Below, piece after piece: positions 35,801-48,230 of a stretch of DNA of 64,000 nucleotides. The notes under the pieces were generated by a model. That model made no database searches. It was not told the DNA's origin and worked only from the letters and a program-made list of their open reading frames with translations. Both the position numbers and the translations under genes were made by a program. Position 1 is the stretch's first letter. Every line of letters begins with the position of its first letter. This DNA is from Saccharina japonica. Its lineage: Eukaryota > Sar > Phaeophyceae > Laminariales > Laminariaceae. The stretch spans positions 1 to 64,000 of the forward strand of contig MEHQ01003884.1 in assembly GCA_008828725.1 (NCBI GenBank), read 5' to 3'.

Positions 35801-36409
35801 AGGCCCGCTGCTGCTGCGGCCGTATCGGGTGAATTACAGTATCTTGCCTCTCGCTTGATCTGCTGCTGCGCTGACGAAATCCGAAAATCCACCTCGTTGA
35901 TACGGGCCCTCTCCTTGGCGAGCACGGTAGCCCTTCCAGTACGCGCGGCCCAAGCTCCTTCATAGTGCACGATGCGTTCAACCAGAACGAGGCGCTCGCA
36001 GTAGAGCTTGTCCGCGATCTCCATCAGTTGCACCGTCTTCCATCTTTCTAATTCCGCGCCATCCATCTCGACGCGGAAAGACCCGCCCTCCGCGGACTGT
36101 ACCACCTGATGCCCCTAGCAACCCGAGATCGTTAGCGCGCAATAGTGTGTTGATTCAACCTCGGGCGCATGACGGGCCCTTACACAGGCGGACAGGATCG
36201 AGGTGCTGGAGCGCTCCTCATGTAGACATAAACCACGTAGTTGAGTATATATATATTATTATAGGACCTCGCAGTAGAGACGAAGCGAAGTCAAGCAAGT
36301 CAAGTACCCGCAAGCACGGGACCGCACAAATGGATAAAACCTCATCAAGTATATGAACTCCCTAATATCTGTAACCACCATCGTACCTGTGGTATCTATT
36401 GCAAGCACA
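32868..36409 (-). mobile_element. Non-autonomous LTR-type element, left-arm copy
   Basis: Direct repeats of about 263 bp (32868-33129 and 36146-36409) enclose 3.0 kb. Read on the minus strand each runs from TGTGCTTGC to TCAACACA, the TG...CA ends of LTRs, and a purine-rich stretch (AAAGCAGGGAGGAT) precedes the downstream repeat, as a polypurine tract would. The inside carries minus-strand open frames of about 430 codons rich in Glu, Gln, Arg and Pro with coiled-coil character, and no recognisable polymerase, so it resembles non-autonomous gag-only (TR-GAG/LARD-like) elements. The two repeats differ at roughly 3-4 percent of positions, so it is moderately young. No matching target duplication was seen. 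Confidence 0.55.
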
Positions 36410-38266
36410 ATCAATAGACTGCTGTAGGAGGCGTTATCGTACCATTCAGCGAGGACGATGGTATCATGCAGAGCCTAGTGATCCTGAAGGAGGAGACGGG
36501 AGCGGGGACGGAGACACCACTCGACCGCGTACGGAGGGCGGTGTGGGGAATGCTGTATGCCGATGACGCCGGCGTTGTATCGAGATCCGCCGGCGGACTG
36601 GCGAGGATGATGACCATTATCGTGGAGGTGTTCGGGGAGTTCGGGCTGACGGTGTCGGAGAAGAAGACGGAGACTCTCCTGATGCGCGTAAAAGAGAAGC
36701 AGCCAGCACCGCCCCCGCCGCCGCTGATCATTGAAGCAGCGGGGCAGATATACACCCAAACCCTCGAGTTCCTGTACCTGGGCGGCCTCGTCAACGAACA
36801 TGGCGACCTCACCCGGGAGAGCAATTTCAGGAGCAGAACAGCGTCAGCGTGCGTCTGTAGGTATGGCCCGGAGCTCTTCGATAGGCCGGGAGCACCGTTT
36901 CGACTCAAGGCCCGCCTGCTTCAAGCGGAGACCATGGAGGCACTGCTGTACGGTTGCATTACATGGGCCCCACGTCGCGACCACTACCGACTGCTGCGGA
37001 CGATACACCACCGGCTGCTGCTGCGAGTTATTGGGTACCAGCGCAAGCAAGGCACCTACCGGCAGCTGTCCTACGCCTAGGCCCTGAAGAGGGTCGGGGG
37101 CCAGAGCGTGGAAGCCACTGTCCGGCAGCGGCGCCTGCTGTTCGCGGGGGCCGTGGCAAGGCAGCCAGACGGGCGACTCCCGAAACGACTGATGTTCGGG
37201 GAGCTGGTGGGGGGGAAGGACTCGGGCGCGGGGTGCCCGGAGCGGAACTGGCAGACGTGCCTGAATGACGACATCAAGGCGTTCGGGGCTACGCACGGCT
37301 CTACGGACGACGAGATATGTGTCTTCGGAGTCCCAAATTCAATTTGGACGGAAGCAGCGAAGGTGAAGGGAGGAAGGCAGTGGTATAAGGGAGTGCTGCA
37401 GGGAGCCGAGAGGTTTATGACCTCCTGGCACAAGGACGAAGAGGAGGCTAGCCGAAAACGAGCGACCAAGCGAGACAACGAGCCTAGTAATAATAAAGAG
37501 ACGACAAAAACCAACGGGACGGGAGGGGTGCGGAAGAAGGACGAATCGGCGAGGGAAGAAAACAAGCGAGAAATGGCGGACCGAGTGGCGCGATATGTGC
37601 CGGATTGACTCTCCTGGACTATTGTTTTGTTGTTTTCCCCTCTCCCCCCATCGCTGCACCATTGCACCACCCCCTCGGGAGGACGTGTCTGCGCTATCTC
37701 TGTGGTCAGGTTTGTTTGAGTGTTTGCTTGTACTTTTGACTTGTCTCTTTGTCTTCGTCTTTGTCTTTTTCCCTTCGCTGTTTTTGACCTTTTGCAGTTA
37801 CACTGCTCGCAGGCCGGGGGTACGTCAGTAGCACGGGACTATAGTTCCCTTCCCCCGTATCATGTCTGCGTTTATAATCGGGGTGGAGGACTCGATTTGT
37901 TTGCCTGACCGGCGTGAACCGGGCACGGAACACCCCGGAATTATAGGGGCACCAAGCTAGAATCAGGGGGCGTATACCCCCGATTGGTGATGTTGACCTT
38001 TCCAGTTTTTATTTTTTGTTTTACCTTCACATAACGTGTAGAGGGGAGCGGAGGGCTCCAGACTATCTGTTTTTGACTGACTTTGATCGCTTTGCGGACC
38101 CTTCGGGTTCCACTTTTATTTTCAGAATACCTTTTTTGGGTAAGTTAGCCTGTGACCACGGGAATCGACCGCGTCAAGTGTTGGATTAGTACGAACAGAT
38201 GAAGGTACTGGATAGGGAAACCGGCACGGCTTTTAATGTGAAGACAACAACAACAACAACAACAAG
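36410..38266 (+). mobile_element. 5'-truncated LINE, left-arm copy
   Basis: An open frame from 36418 encodes the 3' half of a non-LTR reverse transcriptase. It includes the palm motif MLYADDAGVVSRS, the FGLTVSEKKTETLLM block, a QTLEFLYLGG motif and the thumb region ALLYGCITWAPRRDHY. It continues past an in-frame TAG at 37078-37080 in the same frame to 37608 (RRLLFAGAVARQPDGRLP, CPERNWQTCL). A 3' UTR of about 650 bp ends in a CAA repeat at 38244-38265, typical of LINE tails. The N-terminal endonuclease and fingers are missing. Its 5' edge abuts the LTR-type element. Confidence 0.75.
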
Positions 38267-38553
38267 GAGGAGTGGATTCACAAGTCTTGGGTTTCCTGTG
38301 TGTGTGAGAGAGAGTCACAGCGGTATAGCCAATACACCAGATTGGGGTCGATCATCGCGTGCTGCGAATTGCCCATGTATGCACGAATCACGCGGGGATG
38401 AGTAGCTACGTAAGCGCAACGCAGCGTCGTTGTATGTAACGGTATCATCAGTACAGTAGTACCCAGGCACGTACTCGTACGTCGAAGTAGCGATCTAAAA
38501 CCCGGCAAATGCAATATTTTGTTTAATAAATGCTACACGCGTGTCCTACTGTA

Positions 38554-39538
38554 TATTGTAATGTGGTGCTCTACAGCTATAGATGGGACACCGCAAAGAT
38601 TGTTCGCGTGTTCTCTTTGGTAGACCAGACAGGCCTAGAGGAACGTTCTGAACCATCGGAAGATTCCATAATGTCGGACCTCCCGATAGGAACTAGAGAA
38701 GTTCTCATAAAGCAGATAGGAATGTTCCCGACCTGACCCCCGAAGGGGCCCGGTGCGGTGGGGATAGCCACCCGAAGAGTAAACTCTCCGGGTAGTGTGG
38801 AACTTGCCGCAGCTCATCCACTAACAAAAACCCAGGCCAAGAAGCCTTCCCGCCAGACTCGGATCATTTACGATCCACCCTACCCGTTTGGGCGTTGGTC
38901 TTGTGTTTGTGAAACGTTACGAGTACGTTCTTACGAGCTTTCATATTCGAACGACTGATGTGATCGCTACGACAGTATATAAAGTTAACCACTGTACTGT
39001 TACTACTGCCTACAAGTCTGTTTCTAGTGATTCTGGAGGGTACGCAGAACACGTCCATCCTACAACCTGCCGGTTACAGGGATTCAATCAATAACCCGCA
39101 GGTCCTAGAAGGAACGCAGTCTCTCGATCTGTTGAATATATCTGAGATACCATTCCGCTAGCAACCCCTTCGGGCTTCAAAGAGAAAAACGTGTCGAAAC
39201 CATATGACGACTACGTGATACAGCAGTATAGGTCGCAAGAAGCAGCTCTCACTGCTACATTACAGACAGGATGCCTGCAGTACAGAAATAAGAAACAGAA
39301 AAACCTGGTCCAGGTTGGGTTTCTTAGTTGAGAGTGGGTTTCTTAGTCGAGTACAGTACATTAACTTCGGTACAGCGACTTCCCAGCAAGTTTTATGGCC
39401 ATACTTATACTATCCTTTCTTCCTTTCTTCTTGCTCGTTTTATTATTAAATATTATGTTCTGTGCTCGTACAACAGGGTTGAGGGGGGGGGGGGGGTCCG
39501 GATAGTGCAACAACGGACGGGAGGGGCCCTGTAGGTAT
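38554..39538. other. Spacer between the palindrome arms
   Basis: This is the 985-bp non-duplicated centre. No gene is seen. It contains the 168-bp segment repeated inverted at 48231-48398, a dyad at 39286-39345 like that at 17513, and a G run near 39483-39496. Confidence 0.75.
38727..38894 (+). repeat. 168-bp inverted repeat, copy S
   Basis: This matches the reverse complement of 48231-48398 base for base as far as I can read it, from CCCGACCTGACCCCCG to CCGTTTGGGCG, with divergent sequence immediately outside on both sides. Paired positions sum to 87125, a different symmetry centre from the large palindrome. Confidence 0.85.
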
Positions 39539-39825
39539 TACAGTAGGACACGCGTGTAGCATTTATTAAACAAAATATTGCATTTGCCGGGTTTTAGATC
39601 GCTACTTCGACGTACGAGTACGTGCCTGGGTACTACTGTACTGATGATACCGTTACATACAACGACGCTGCGTTGCGCTTACGTAGCTACTCATCCCCGC
39701 GTGATTCGTGCATACATGGGCAATTCGCAGCACGCGATGATCGACCCCAATCTGGTGTATTGGCTATACCGCTGTGACTCTCTCTCACACACACAGGAAA
39801 CCCAAGACTTGTGAATCCACTCCTC

Positions 39826-41679
39826 CTTGTTGTTGTTGTTGTTGTCTTCACATTAAAAGCCGTGCCGGTTTCTCTATCCAGTACCTTCATCTGTTCGTAC
39901 TAATCCAACACTTGACGCGGTCGATTCCCGTGGTCACAGGCTAACTTACCCAAAAAAGGTATTCTGAAAATAAAAGTGGAACCCGAAGGGTCCGCAAAGC
40001 GATCAAAGTCAGTCAAAAACAGATAGTCTGGAGCCCTCCGCTCCCCTCTACACGTTATGTGAAGGTAAAACAAAAAATAAAAACTGGAAAGGTCAACATC
40101 ACCAATCGGGGGTATACGCCCCCTGATTCTAGCTTGGTGCCCCTATAATTCCGGGGTGTTCCGTGCCCGGTTCACGCCGGTCAGGCAAACAAATCGAGTC
40201 CTCCACCCCGATTATAAACGCAGACATGATACGGGGGAAGGGAACTATAGTCCCGTGCTACTGACGTACCCCCGGCCTGCGAGCAGTGTAACTGCAAAAG
40301 GTCAAAAACAGCGAAGGGAAAAAGACAAAGACGAAGACAAAGAGACAAGTCAAAAGTACAAGCAAACACTCAAACAAACCTGACCACAGAGATAGCGCAG
40401 ACACGTCCTCCCGAGGGGGTGGTGCAATGGTGCAGCGATGGGGGGAGAGGGGAAAACAACAAAACAATAGTCCAGGAGAGTCAATCCGGCACATATCGCG
40501 CCACTCGGTCCGCCATTTCTCGCTTGTTTTCTTCCCTCGCCGATTCGTCCTTCTTCCGCACCCCTCCCGTCCCGTTGGTTTTTGTCGTCTCTTTATTATT
40601 ACTAGGCTCGTTGTCTCGCTTGGTCGCTCGTTTTCGGCTAGCCTCCTCTTCGTCCTTGTGCCAGGAGGTCATGAATCTCTCGGCTCCCTGCAGCACTCCC
40701 TTATACCACTGCCTTCCTCCCTTCACCTTCGCTGCTTCCGTCCAAATTGAATTTGGGACTCCGAAGACACATATCTCGTCGTCCGTAGAGCCGTGCGTAG
40801 CCCCGAACGCCTTGATGTCGTCCTTCAGGCACGTCTGCCAGTTCCGCTCCGGGCACCCCGCGCCCGAGTCCTTCCCCCCCACCAGCTCCCCGAACATCAG
40901 TCGTTTCGGGAGTCGCCCGTCTGGCTGCCTTGCCACGGCCCCCGCGAACAGCAGGCGCCGCTGCCGGACAGTGGCTTCCACGCTCTGGCCCCCGACCCTC
41001 TTCAGGGCCTAGGCGTAGGACAGCTGCCGGTAGGTGCCTTGCTTGCGCTGGTACCCAATAACTCGCAGCAGCAGCCGGTGGTGTATCGTCCGCAGCAGTC
41101 GGTAGTGGTCGCGACGTGGGGCCCATGTAATGCAACCGTACAGCAGTGCCTCCATGGCCTCCGCTTGAAGCAGGCGGGCCTTGAGTCGAAACGGTGCTCC
41201 CGGCCTATCGAAGAGCTCCGGGCCATACCTACAGACGCACGCTGACGCTGTTCTGCTCCTGAAATTGCTCTCCCGGGTGAGGTCGCCATGTTCGTTGACG
41301 AGGCCGCCCAGGTACAGGAACTCGAGGGTTTGGGTGTATATCTGCCCCGCTGCTTCAATGATCAGCGGCGGCGGGGGCGGTGCTGGCTGCTTCTCTTTTA
41401 CGCGCATCAGGAGAGTCTCCGTCTTCTTCTCCGACACCGTCAGCCCGAACTCCCCGAACACCTCCACGATAATGGTCATCATCCTCGCCAGTCCGCCGGC
41501 GGATCTCGATACAACGCCGGCGTCATCGGCATACAGCATTCCCCACACCGCCCTCCGTACGCGGTCGAGTGGTGTCTCCGTCCCCGCTCCCGTCTCCTCC
41601 TTCAGGAGCACTAGGCTCTGCATGATACCATCGTCCTCGCTGAATGGTACGATAACGCCTCCTACAGCAGTCTATTGGT
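39826..41679 (-). mobile_element. 5'-truncated LINE, right-arm copy
   Basis: Mirror copy of 36410-38266: the same YADD-containing reverse transcriptase fragment (41623-41009 and 40981-40481 on the minus strand), the same in-frame TAG, and one CAA unit fewer at the 3' tail. A few amino acid changes distinguish it (for example CLKDDIKAFG in place of CLNDDIKAFG). Confidence 0.75.
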
Positions 41680-44600
41680 TGTGCTTGCAATAGATACCAC
41701 AGGTACGATGGTGGTTACAGATATTAGGGAGTTCATATACTTGATGAGGTTTTATCCATTTGTGCGGTCCCGTGCTTGCGGGTACTTGACTTGCTTGACT
41801 TCGCTTCGTCTCTACTGCGAGGTCCTATAATAATATATATATACTCAACTACGTGGTTTATGTCTACATGAGGAGCGCTCCAGCACCTCGATCCTGTCCG
41901 CCTGTGTAAGGGCCCGTCATGCGCCCGAGGTTGAATCAACACACTATTGCGCGCTAACGATCTCGGGTTGCTAGGGGCATCAGGTGGTACAGTCCGCGGA
42001 GGGCGGGTCTTTCCGCGTCGAGATGGATGGCGCGGAATTAGAAAGATGGAAGACGGTGCAACTGATGGAGATCGCGGACAAGCTCTACTGCGAGCGCCTC
42101 GTTCTGGTTGAACGCATCGTGCACTATGAAGGAGCTTGGGCCGCGCGTACTGGAAGGGCTACCGTGCTCGCCAAGGAGAGGGCCCGTATCAACGAGGTGG
42201 ATTTTCGGATTTCGTCAGCGCAGCAGCAGATCAAGCGAGAGGCAAGATACTGTAATTCACCCGATACGGCCGCAGCAGCAGCGGGCCACCTCGGCCAGAC
42301 GTGAGCCGACGCTGGTGGACCCGCTTGCTGTTCGAGGCACGAGCAACGCAGACGAGCAGCGACAGCAGCAGCTGGAGCAGCACCAGTTCACAGCAGCAGC
42401 AAGGAAAGAGGAAGCCCTTCGGGAGGAGATGGAGGCGATGAGGAGAGAGTTAGCAGCAGCGAAGCTGGAAGCCACGACGATCGAGGCCCAGCACGCTGAC
42501 TTGGAGAGGACAGCGGCAGACCAGAGGAGGACAACAGCTGGGACGACAGTGCGGCGACAAGGGCAGGAGGCCCACGCAGGCACGTATACCACTACTGTAA
42601 ACCGTACCCGCTCTGCGCCCACCCCCAAACTCGATGAGGAAGGTACGGGAGGAGAAAGAGGAGAAACGATGGGTGACGGAGAGAGAGAAGAAGAAGAACA
42701 AGCTGAGGAGCTAGGTGGAGAGCAGACCTCTCGGAGCGGCAGCAGTGCACAGGACGGGAAGGAGGCCCTGCCGCAGCCGCGTCTGATTGAGAAGAGTAGC
42801 CCCTTTGAGCTGGTTTGTTGGGTGAGTCCGGGCGCGCGAGAGAAGGTGGCTCCGTCTGCGCGTCACGTTGAAACTCACCCAGCGGTGACGAAGATAATTA
42901 TGTTATGCGCGAAAGAGGACGTGGATGAAGAGATGGTTGCATGTAGTGGCTGGGTGTTTCTGGGGGAGGGGCATAGAGTGAGTGCGGAAGAGGCAAGGAT
43001 GGTTGACCGAGGAAAAGGGGGAGGAGATGGAGGAGACGAAGAGGACGGCGTTGGGACGGGCGAGCAGCAGGGGCATCAGCCGTTGCCACCGCCGCTGCTG
43101 CCGCCGCCGCCCCTGCCGCTGCCACCGCCGTCACCCACGGTCGGCATGCGCTTAGGCCTCGAGGCGGAGCAGAACGCCCTGGTAGTGGAGAGCCGTTTGG
43201 TTCTGGCGCACCGGGCCCTGGTATCATACGAGAAACGGAAGGAGGAGAAAGAGGAGCAAGAAGAGGAGGAAGGGGATGATGCGGATGACGAGCAGCAGCA
43301 ACAGCAGCAGCAGCAGCAGCAGGGGAGCAAGCAGGGGCGGGGAGGCGGCGAGCAACACCACCTACAGCAAGGTTGTGTTTGGACCAGCATGGAAGCTGGA
43401 CCGCGATGGCGCCTGGGTGGTGGCCTCATGCCTCCATTCAGCCCTGATTGAGGTATAAGCTTTGTTTGTGCTGATTTATTGATCGCTTGCGGAAGGATCG
43501 ATTTGAAGTATGTTCTTGTTTTTGTTGATGCTTTTCGGTACGATGATACTTGCTGTTCAGGTGTACGTAGCAGGTGCGTCGTAGAAGTAGGCTTGTTGAC
43601 CACCTACGAATATACTGAATACGAGTAATTGGTTCTGCTATTTTGCGTCTCTGGCGCGGGATGATAGACTACGTACTTGACTTGGGGCGTGGGGAGGATG
43701 ATATATGATGCACGCATGATAGGATTGAGTACGCACGTGACGAGCACTTGACGAGCCGACATTTTGTTTCGGTTGTGTGCTTTGTTTCGATGCCGTGCTC
43801 GCTTCTTGTTGAATGCTGTGCTAAAGTGCTGTCGTACTGCAGCACTGAACTACTACTTGATACGAGTCGCAGCGGTATAGCCAGCGTGCATAGTACAACA
43901 AATACTGGTTTTATGCCGAAACCAGCAGAGGAAGATGACATGAAAGACGTGCTCATATGGTTGTACTGCTGTATCTGTCTGTCTGCGATGTATTTGCTGT
44001 TGTACGAGAAGTACTATACTGCTGTGAGTATACCAGGTATACCAGGTATGAGTGTACGGAGCTTAGGGTTGTTCACTTCGTCGAGACTGACTTGAAATTA
44101 CTGAGGCTTCCTGTGAGCACTTCGTAATGGATACGCCCTCTGGTATGCACGTAACACCTTGATTGATTGATTGACGGACTGATTGAACGAGAATTTGAGA
44201 ATGGAGGATTTTGATTGGGTTTCTGATTGGGTTTGTGGGGTTAAGGTTGGTTTGTGGCTTTTGATTGATGGTTTTCGGGTATTGAAAAATTCTGCCTGTT
44301 TACTGATTAAAATAGTGGATACTACTGTGCGGATATATATTTTTTGGCCGTACCGTGATCGGGAGCTGTACTGTTGATTGTCAGGAAGATATCCAATGGT
44401 GATTACGGCTGGTCTGGTAGTTCCGAGAATACATTGTACGGTATTGAGATTTGTATTGAGGATCTTTCAGGTATTGAGAATCTTGCCCATGTATTGATGC
44501 TTGATGTGTTTAGTACTACTGCGATAACCTTGTGTCGACCTATTTACAGAGCTGATGACCGTTTGATTATCGCGGACAGATGTCCCCAGTTTCGCCAGCT

Positions 44601-45224
44601 GAGTGTCTTGGGAAGATTGTTGAAGTTTGAGCCAGTATGGTTTAGATTTTGGTATTTGAACTTGGATGAACTTGCTTGAATTTCTGGTATTCGGTACTTT
44701 GAATTTGCTTGAGGTTTTGGGACATTGTGGTCCACATTCGGTACATGAATTTGGAATATGGGATATTGATTCGGGATGATGATTTGTGGTTTTCGGGGCA
44801 GCTATGAGGTGTAACCATGCTATGATATTGTGATGCTTTATTGCCATACTGTTTACCATGCAGGAAGGATACTAGTGGATGGGACTGTACACCTGTTCGG
44901 TATGCATACTGCGGATGTGTGGTGTCGTACAATATCGATTGCAAAGCAGGGAGGATGTTGGTTGTGCTTGCAATAGATACCACAGGTACGATGGTGGTTA
45001 CAGATATTAGGGAGTTCATATACTTGATGAGGCTTTCTCCATTTGTGCGGTCCCGTGCTTGCGGGTACTTGACTTGCTTGACTTCGCTTCGTCTCTACTG
45101 CGAGGTCCAATAATAATATATATACGCAACTACGTGGTTTATGTCTACATGAGGAGCGCCCCAGCACCTCGACCCTGTCCGCTTGTGTAAGGGCCCGTCT
45201 TGCGCCCGAGGTTGAATCAACACA
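41680..45224 (+). mobile_element. Non-autonomous LTR-type element, right-arm copy
   Basis: Mirror copy of 32868-36409, with terminal direct repeats at 41680-41943 and 44963-45224 and the same coiled-coil-type open frames on the plus strand. The purine-rich stretch precedes 44963. It was copied as part of the arm, not by its own transposition. Confidence 0.55.
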
Positions 45225-45567
45225 GTCCCATCGTCAGGTGATTCACAACCATCTTCACAATCGTACCAAAAGGCCCCTGCTACAAGATTCAAGTCCCTGT
45301 TTGTGTGCGCCTTAAGTGCGTTCACATGACCACACGGACGAAGCACACATGAGCAAAACAACCCGTCAAATTAATCGCACCTTAAAGAGTCAACCGGGGG
45401 TGCACTCAAGGCAACGGCGCAGCCAGAAGTTTAGATTATGTGGGCGTGTACTACATTTGTATATCCTTACCAAGCGCTCCTAGAACAGAGATCGTTCGTG
45501 CGCTCTCGGACTGGCCTGATTTTCCTTCCCGTCGTTTCCTCGTCCCAACCTTCCTTTTCGCCTCAAG

Positions 45568-47496
45568 GGATTGCGGCCGGCTTGCTACCGTACTGCCTTC
45601 GCGCCTGTCGACTCGTGGTATTGTTTAACACGCAATACCGCCTAAAATACGCCCGATACGTCAAGCAGAGGAACATCGCCAAGATATCGGTAATTATAGG
45701 GACGGGGGCTGTCATCGGAGCCTTTCTCGTCTTGTACAACATGCCGGAACGCTACGCAAGGTACAACAACTGCAGATATTGGCAAGTAGTGACGATGAAA
45801 CTTGCTACTGTGGTGCTCTCCGGCGTTCAAAGCGTGCAATGTTGACGTAGAAACTTTGCTTAGCAGCAGTAGCCGGTAGCCATTAGCCTGCCGAATCGCT
45901 GATAGGCATAACAAAATGATCTGTAGAAGATAGGTGCGATGGGCAGCCTATTTACCGGAGTCAATGCGTGCAATAGTACTGTAGCGAGGATAACTATTAT
46001 TGTGGTAAGAGTATATATACGCATGATTGGTACGTAAGCACGGCAAACAGCATTTCACACAGTATATCCACGCTACGTCTAGTTACTTGATATTAGTACA
46101 GTCATCGATATGCGGCGTATATACAGCAGTATGGAAAGTTACAAGAAAAGGTTATTGGGTACTACTGTAGTCAATCGTATTGAAAAGACTCTTGGTAATA
46201 GTCGATATTTTCCAATCGTTGGTCGTCGAGGCAACAGCAATCGAACGGCGTACGTAACTGATCAATCTCCGCGGGCAAGCTCAAGCATCATTGCTGTATG
46301 CCGATCAGCACAACGACCCGGCCGAGTACATCTACCTACCTCTGCGTAGCCGTAAAGCGTGTACCGAGCCGCGAGTGGCGGAGGATGCTGTAGTTATAAC
46401 GCCCACCAAGATTACAACCTCAACTGGTAGAATCCAACTCAAATGTCTAACTTTTGTATTCACAGTAATACTTCGTATGACATTTTGACTTCTTCGTCGT
46501 GGCGCAGAGTGAGCCACCCTTTTCAGTATCATACATTTCTTCCGAGCAAAGCTCACGATCCCGCCTAGCAGCAGTTAGTTCGTGCCAAGCCTCTGAACTA
46601 GCACGTGCACCACAATGTCACGTGCAGAAACTCCGCGAACACGCGCATGCCGGCAAGCGTGTATATGGCCATGCCTCCCAACAAATCCACGCCTGACCAA
46701 TGACTGCGCATTCCAACCTATTGACCGCGTCCGTCACACAAATAATGGCATCCCGCCGACCGACGTAAACTGTGCCTTGACGGGGTTGTGGATGACAGGG
46801 ACCACTATGGTTGCTTCTTCTTTAACGAGAGACGGGCGACTGAGCTCACGCTCCTCCTAGGTGTCGGACCAACGGTCTTCATCATGTTCAAGCTCATGAA
46901 GGGGCAGGACATATTTGGAATCGGGCCGGAGATCGTGCACGTGATCGTGCCCATTATGGCCGGAGGAGGTGTGTCGTGTTCACTCCAGTAGTAGCGGAAA
47001 CAAAGGGTGCTATTGACTGTGCTGACGATGTCACCCGCTGATGGAGTGAAGCAGCGTGTGTCAGACCGAACCAACTGTTCATGTTGGAAGGGTCTGGCCG
47101 GTGCTGAATCGATGTTCACAAAAAAAGCATATGGCCCTATGCGTAACGTTCTAAGCAGGGCCTCAACATTTGCTACCAGATATATACCTGGGTACGCGTT
47201 TTGTCGTGATAACATCGATACAAGCCAGCTGCATTGTCGTAGAGTTAACACACTGTCATTTTGCTTTTTATTTGCTGAAAGCGAATAGCGGTATGTGGGA
47301 AGCTCTGCCGCACCAAACTACCGTCTTGTGATTTCGCCTGTCTACCGTTTTGGTTGCCCTTGACTCGTCCACCAAAAGTGACCAGATCGATAGTTCAGGA
47401 GTTGCTGAACGCGAGCGTTCTTGAGGACTCGCGCGCTCTCCATTTGTTTATGGAAATGGTGGTATTCTTCTCCTTCTCCAACCTGCTCTACTGGAG
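45568..47496 (+). pseudogene. Orphan 7TM-RGS exons 2-4 in the right arm
   Basis: Exons 45568-45760, 46799-46968 and 47379-47496 duplicate exons 2-4 of gene 2 with splice borders intact. They lie on the plus strand and lack exon 1 and the RGS exons (the arm ends in intron 4). The nearest exon 1 (48936-48693) is on the opposite strand, so as the sequence stands they cannot form a receptor. They would be in line with exon 1 if the DNA between the 168-bp repeats were inverted. Confidence 0.75.
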
Positions 47497-48230
47497 GTGG
47501 GTAATGAAACGTTTGGTGTTCGGAGCGAAGTTGACATTCAGCTCTTAGGGACATTCTTATCGAGCAGCTTTTTCCCATAGCTTCCAATATTTGTTTCCGA
47601 AAACAAGAGGAAAAAGAGGAAACATTTCCAATTTTTGGAAATTCTTCAGAGAGAAAAATGATTGGAAGGCTTCGCGTTCCAATAAATGGAAAAACAAAAT
47701 GGAAAAAAATGGAAATACACAAAAATTGCGCGAAAACATTATTATTATTGGAAATTTTGGAATTTCATGGCTCCGGTAAGAATGGCCCTTACCAGCTCTG
47801 CGGTGAGGCTGGCGGCGAAGGCAGCAGCTTGGGCCTGAGGTAGTAGTTTCTCGGTGTACCTCGAGGCTCGCAACTGTGAGGTGCTTACACGATTCGGGGC
47901 ACATAACCTATTAGCGAAATATCCGCATGGGAGATGCATGATTCGGCAAGGGTGTACCTAACTGTCATGAGGCTCCATACGTCCGGTGCTCTATACCGAA
48001 CCGTGCATGTGGCAGGCACAATATGCCCGAAAGGTTGCGGTGTACGGCGCCGAGTACCCGCTGTTGTTATACTCGTAGACAAAGCACACGATGTGGTCCG
48101 CACTCCGTAGCCGCCGGCACGTACCCATAAATCTATCTAGACAACGTATCGTAGCTAAGTTCGAAGCAATCGAACAGGGCAGATACGTACCGAGGGTTAT
48201 ATTAGGGTGCTGGTACGATAGTAGGGGCAC

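Larger units (their letters stand above)
30023..38553 (+). repeat. Left arm of 8.5-kb inverted duplication
   Basis: Every feature of this arm recurs in mirror order in 39539-48069. Paired positions sum to 78092 apart from two 3-bp shifts, one at a CAA repeat near 38250 and one at a CAG repeat near 34780. Only scattered substitutions distinguish the arms (for example near 33133, 37266 and 32385), so identity is well above 99 percent by eye. The arm carries exons 2-4 of gene 2, a non-autonomous LTR-type element and a 5'-truncated LINE. Confidence 0.9.
39539..48069 (-). repeat. Right arm of 8.5-kb inverted duplication
   Basis: This is the reverse complement of 30023-38553, with the same order of LINE, LTR-type element and 7TM-RGS exons. 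It ends at 48069, where similarity to the left flank stops at ACAACAGCGGG. The arms share the LINE's in-frame stop and both LTR-type repeats, so the duplication post-dates those insertions. Confidence 0.9.

Noticed and set aside
36411-37670. Minus-strand frames of 100-200 codons across the LINE
   Set aside because: These are shadows of the reverse-transcriptase frame on the plus strand.
38554-39538. Replication origin at the palindrome centre
   Set aside because: No supporting motif or composition signal can be read; symmetry alone is not evidence.
30023-48069. Inverted arms as ends of one giant transposon
   Set aside because: The arms contain internal exons of a gene that continues outside the left arm, their ends show no transposon signature, and the outer edge falls in an intron.
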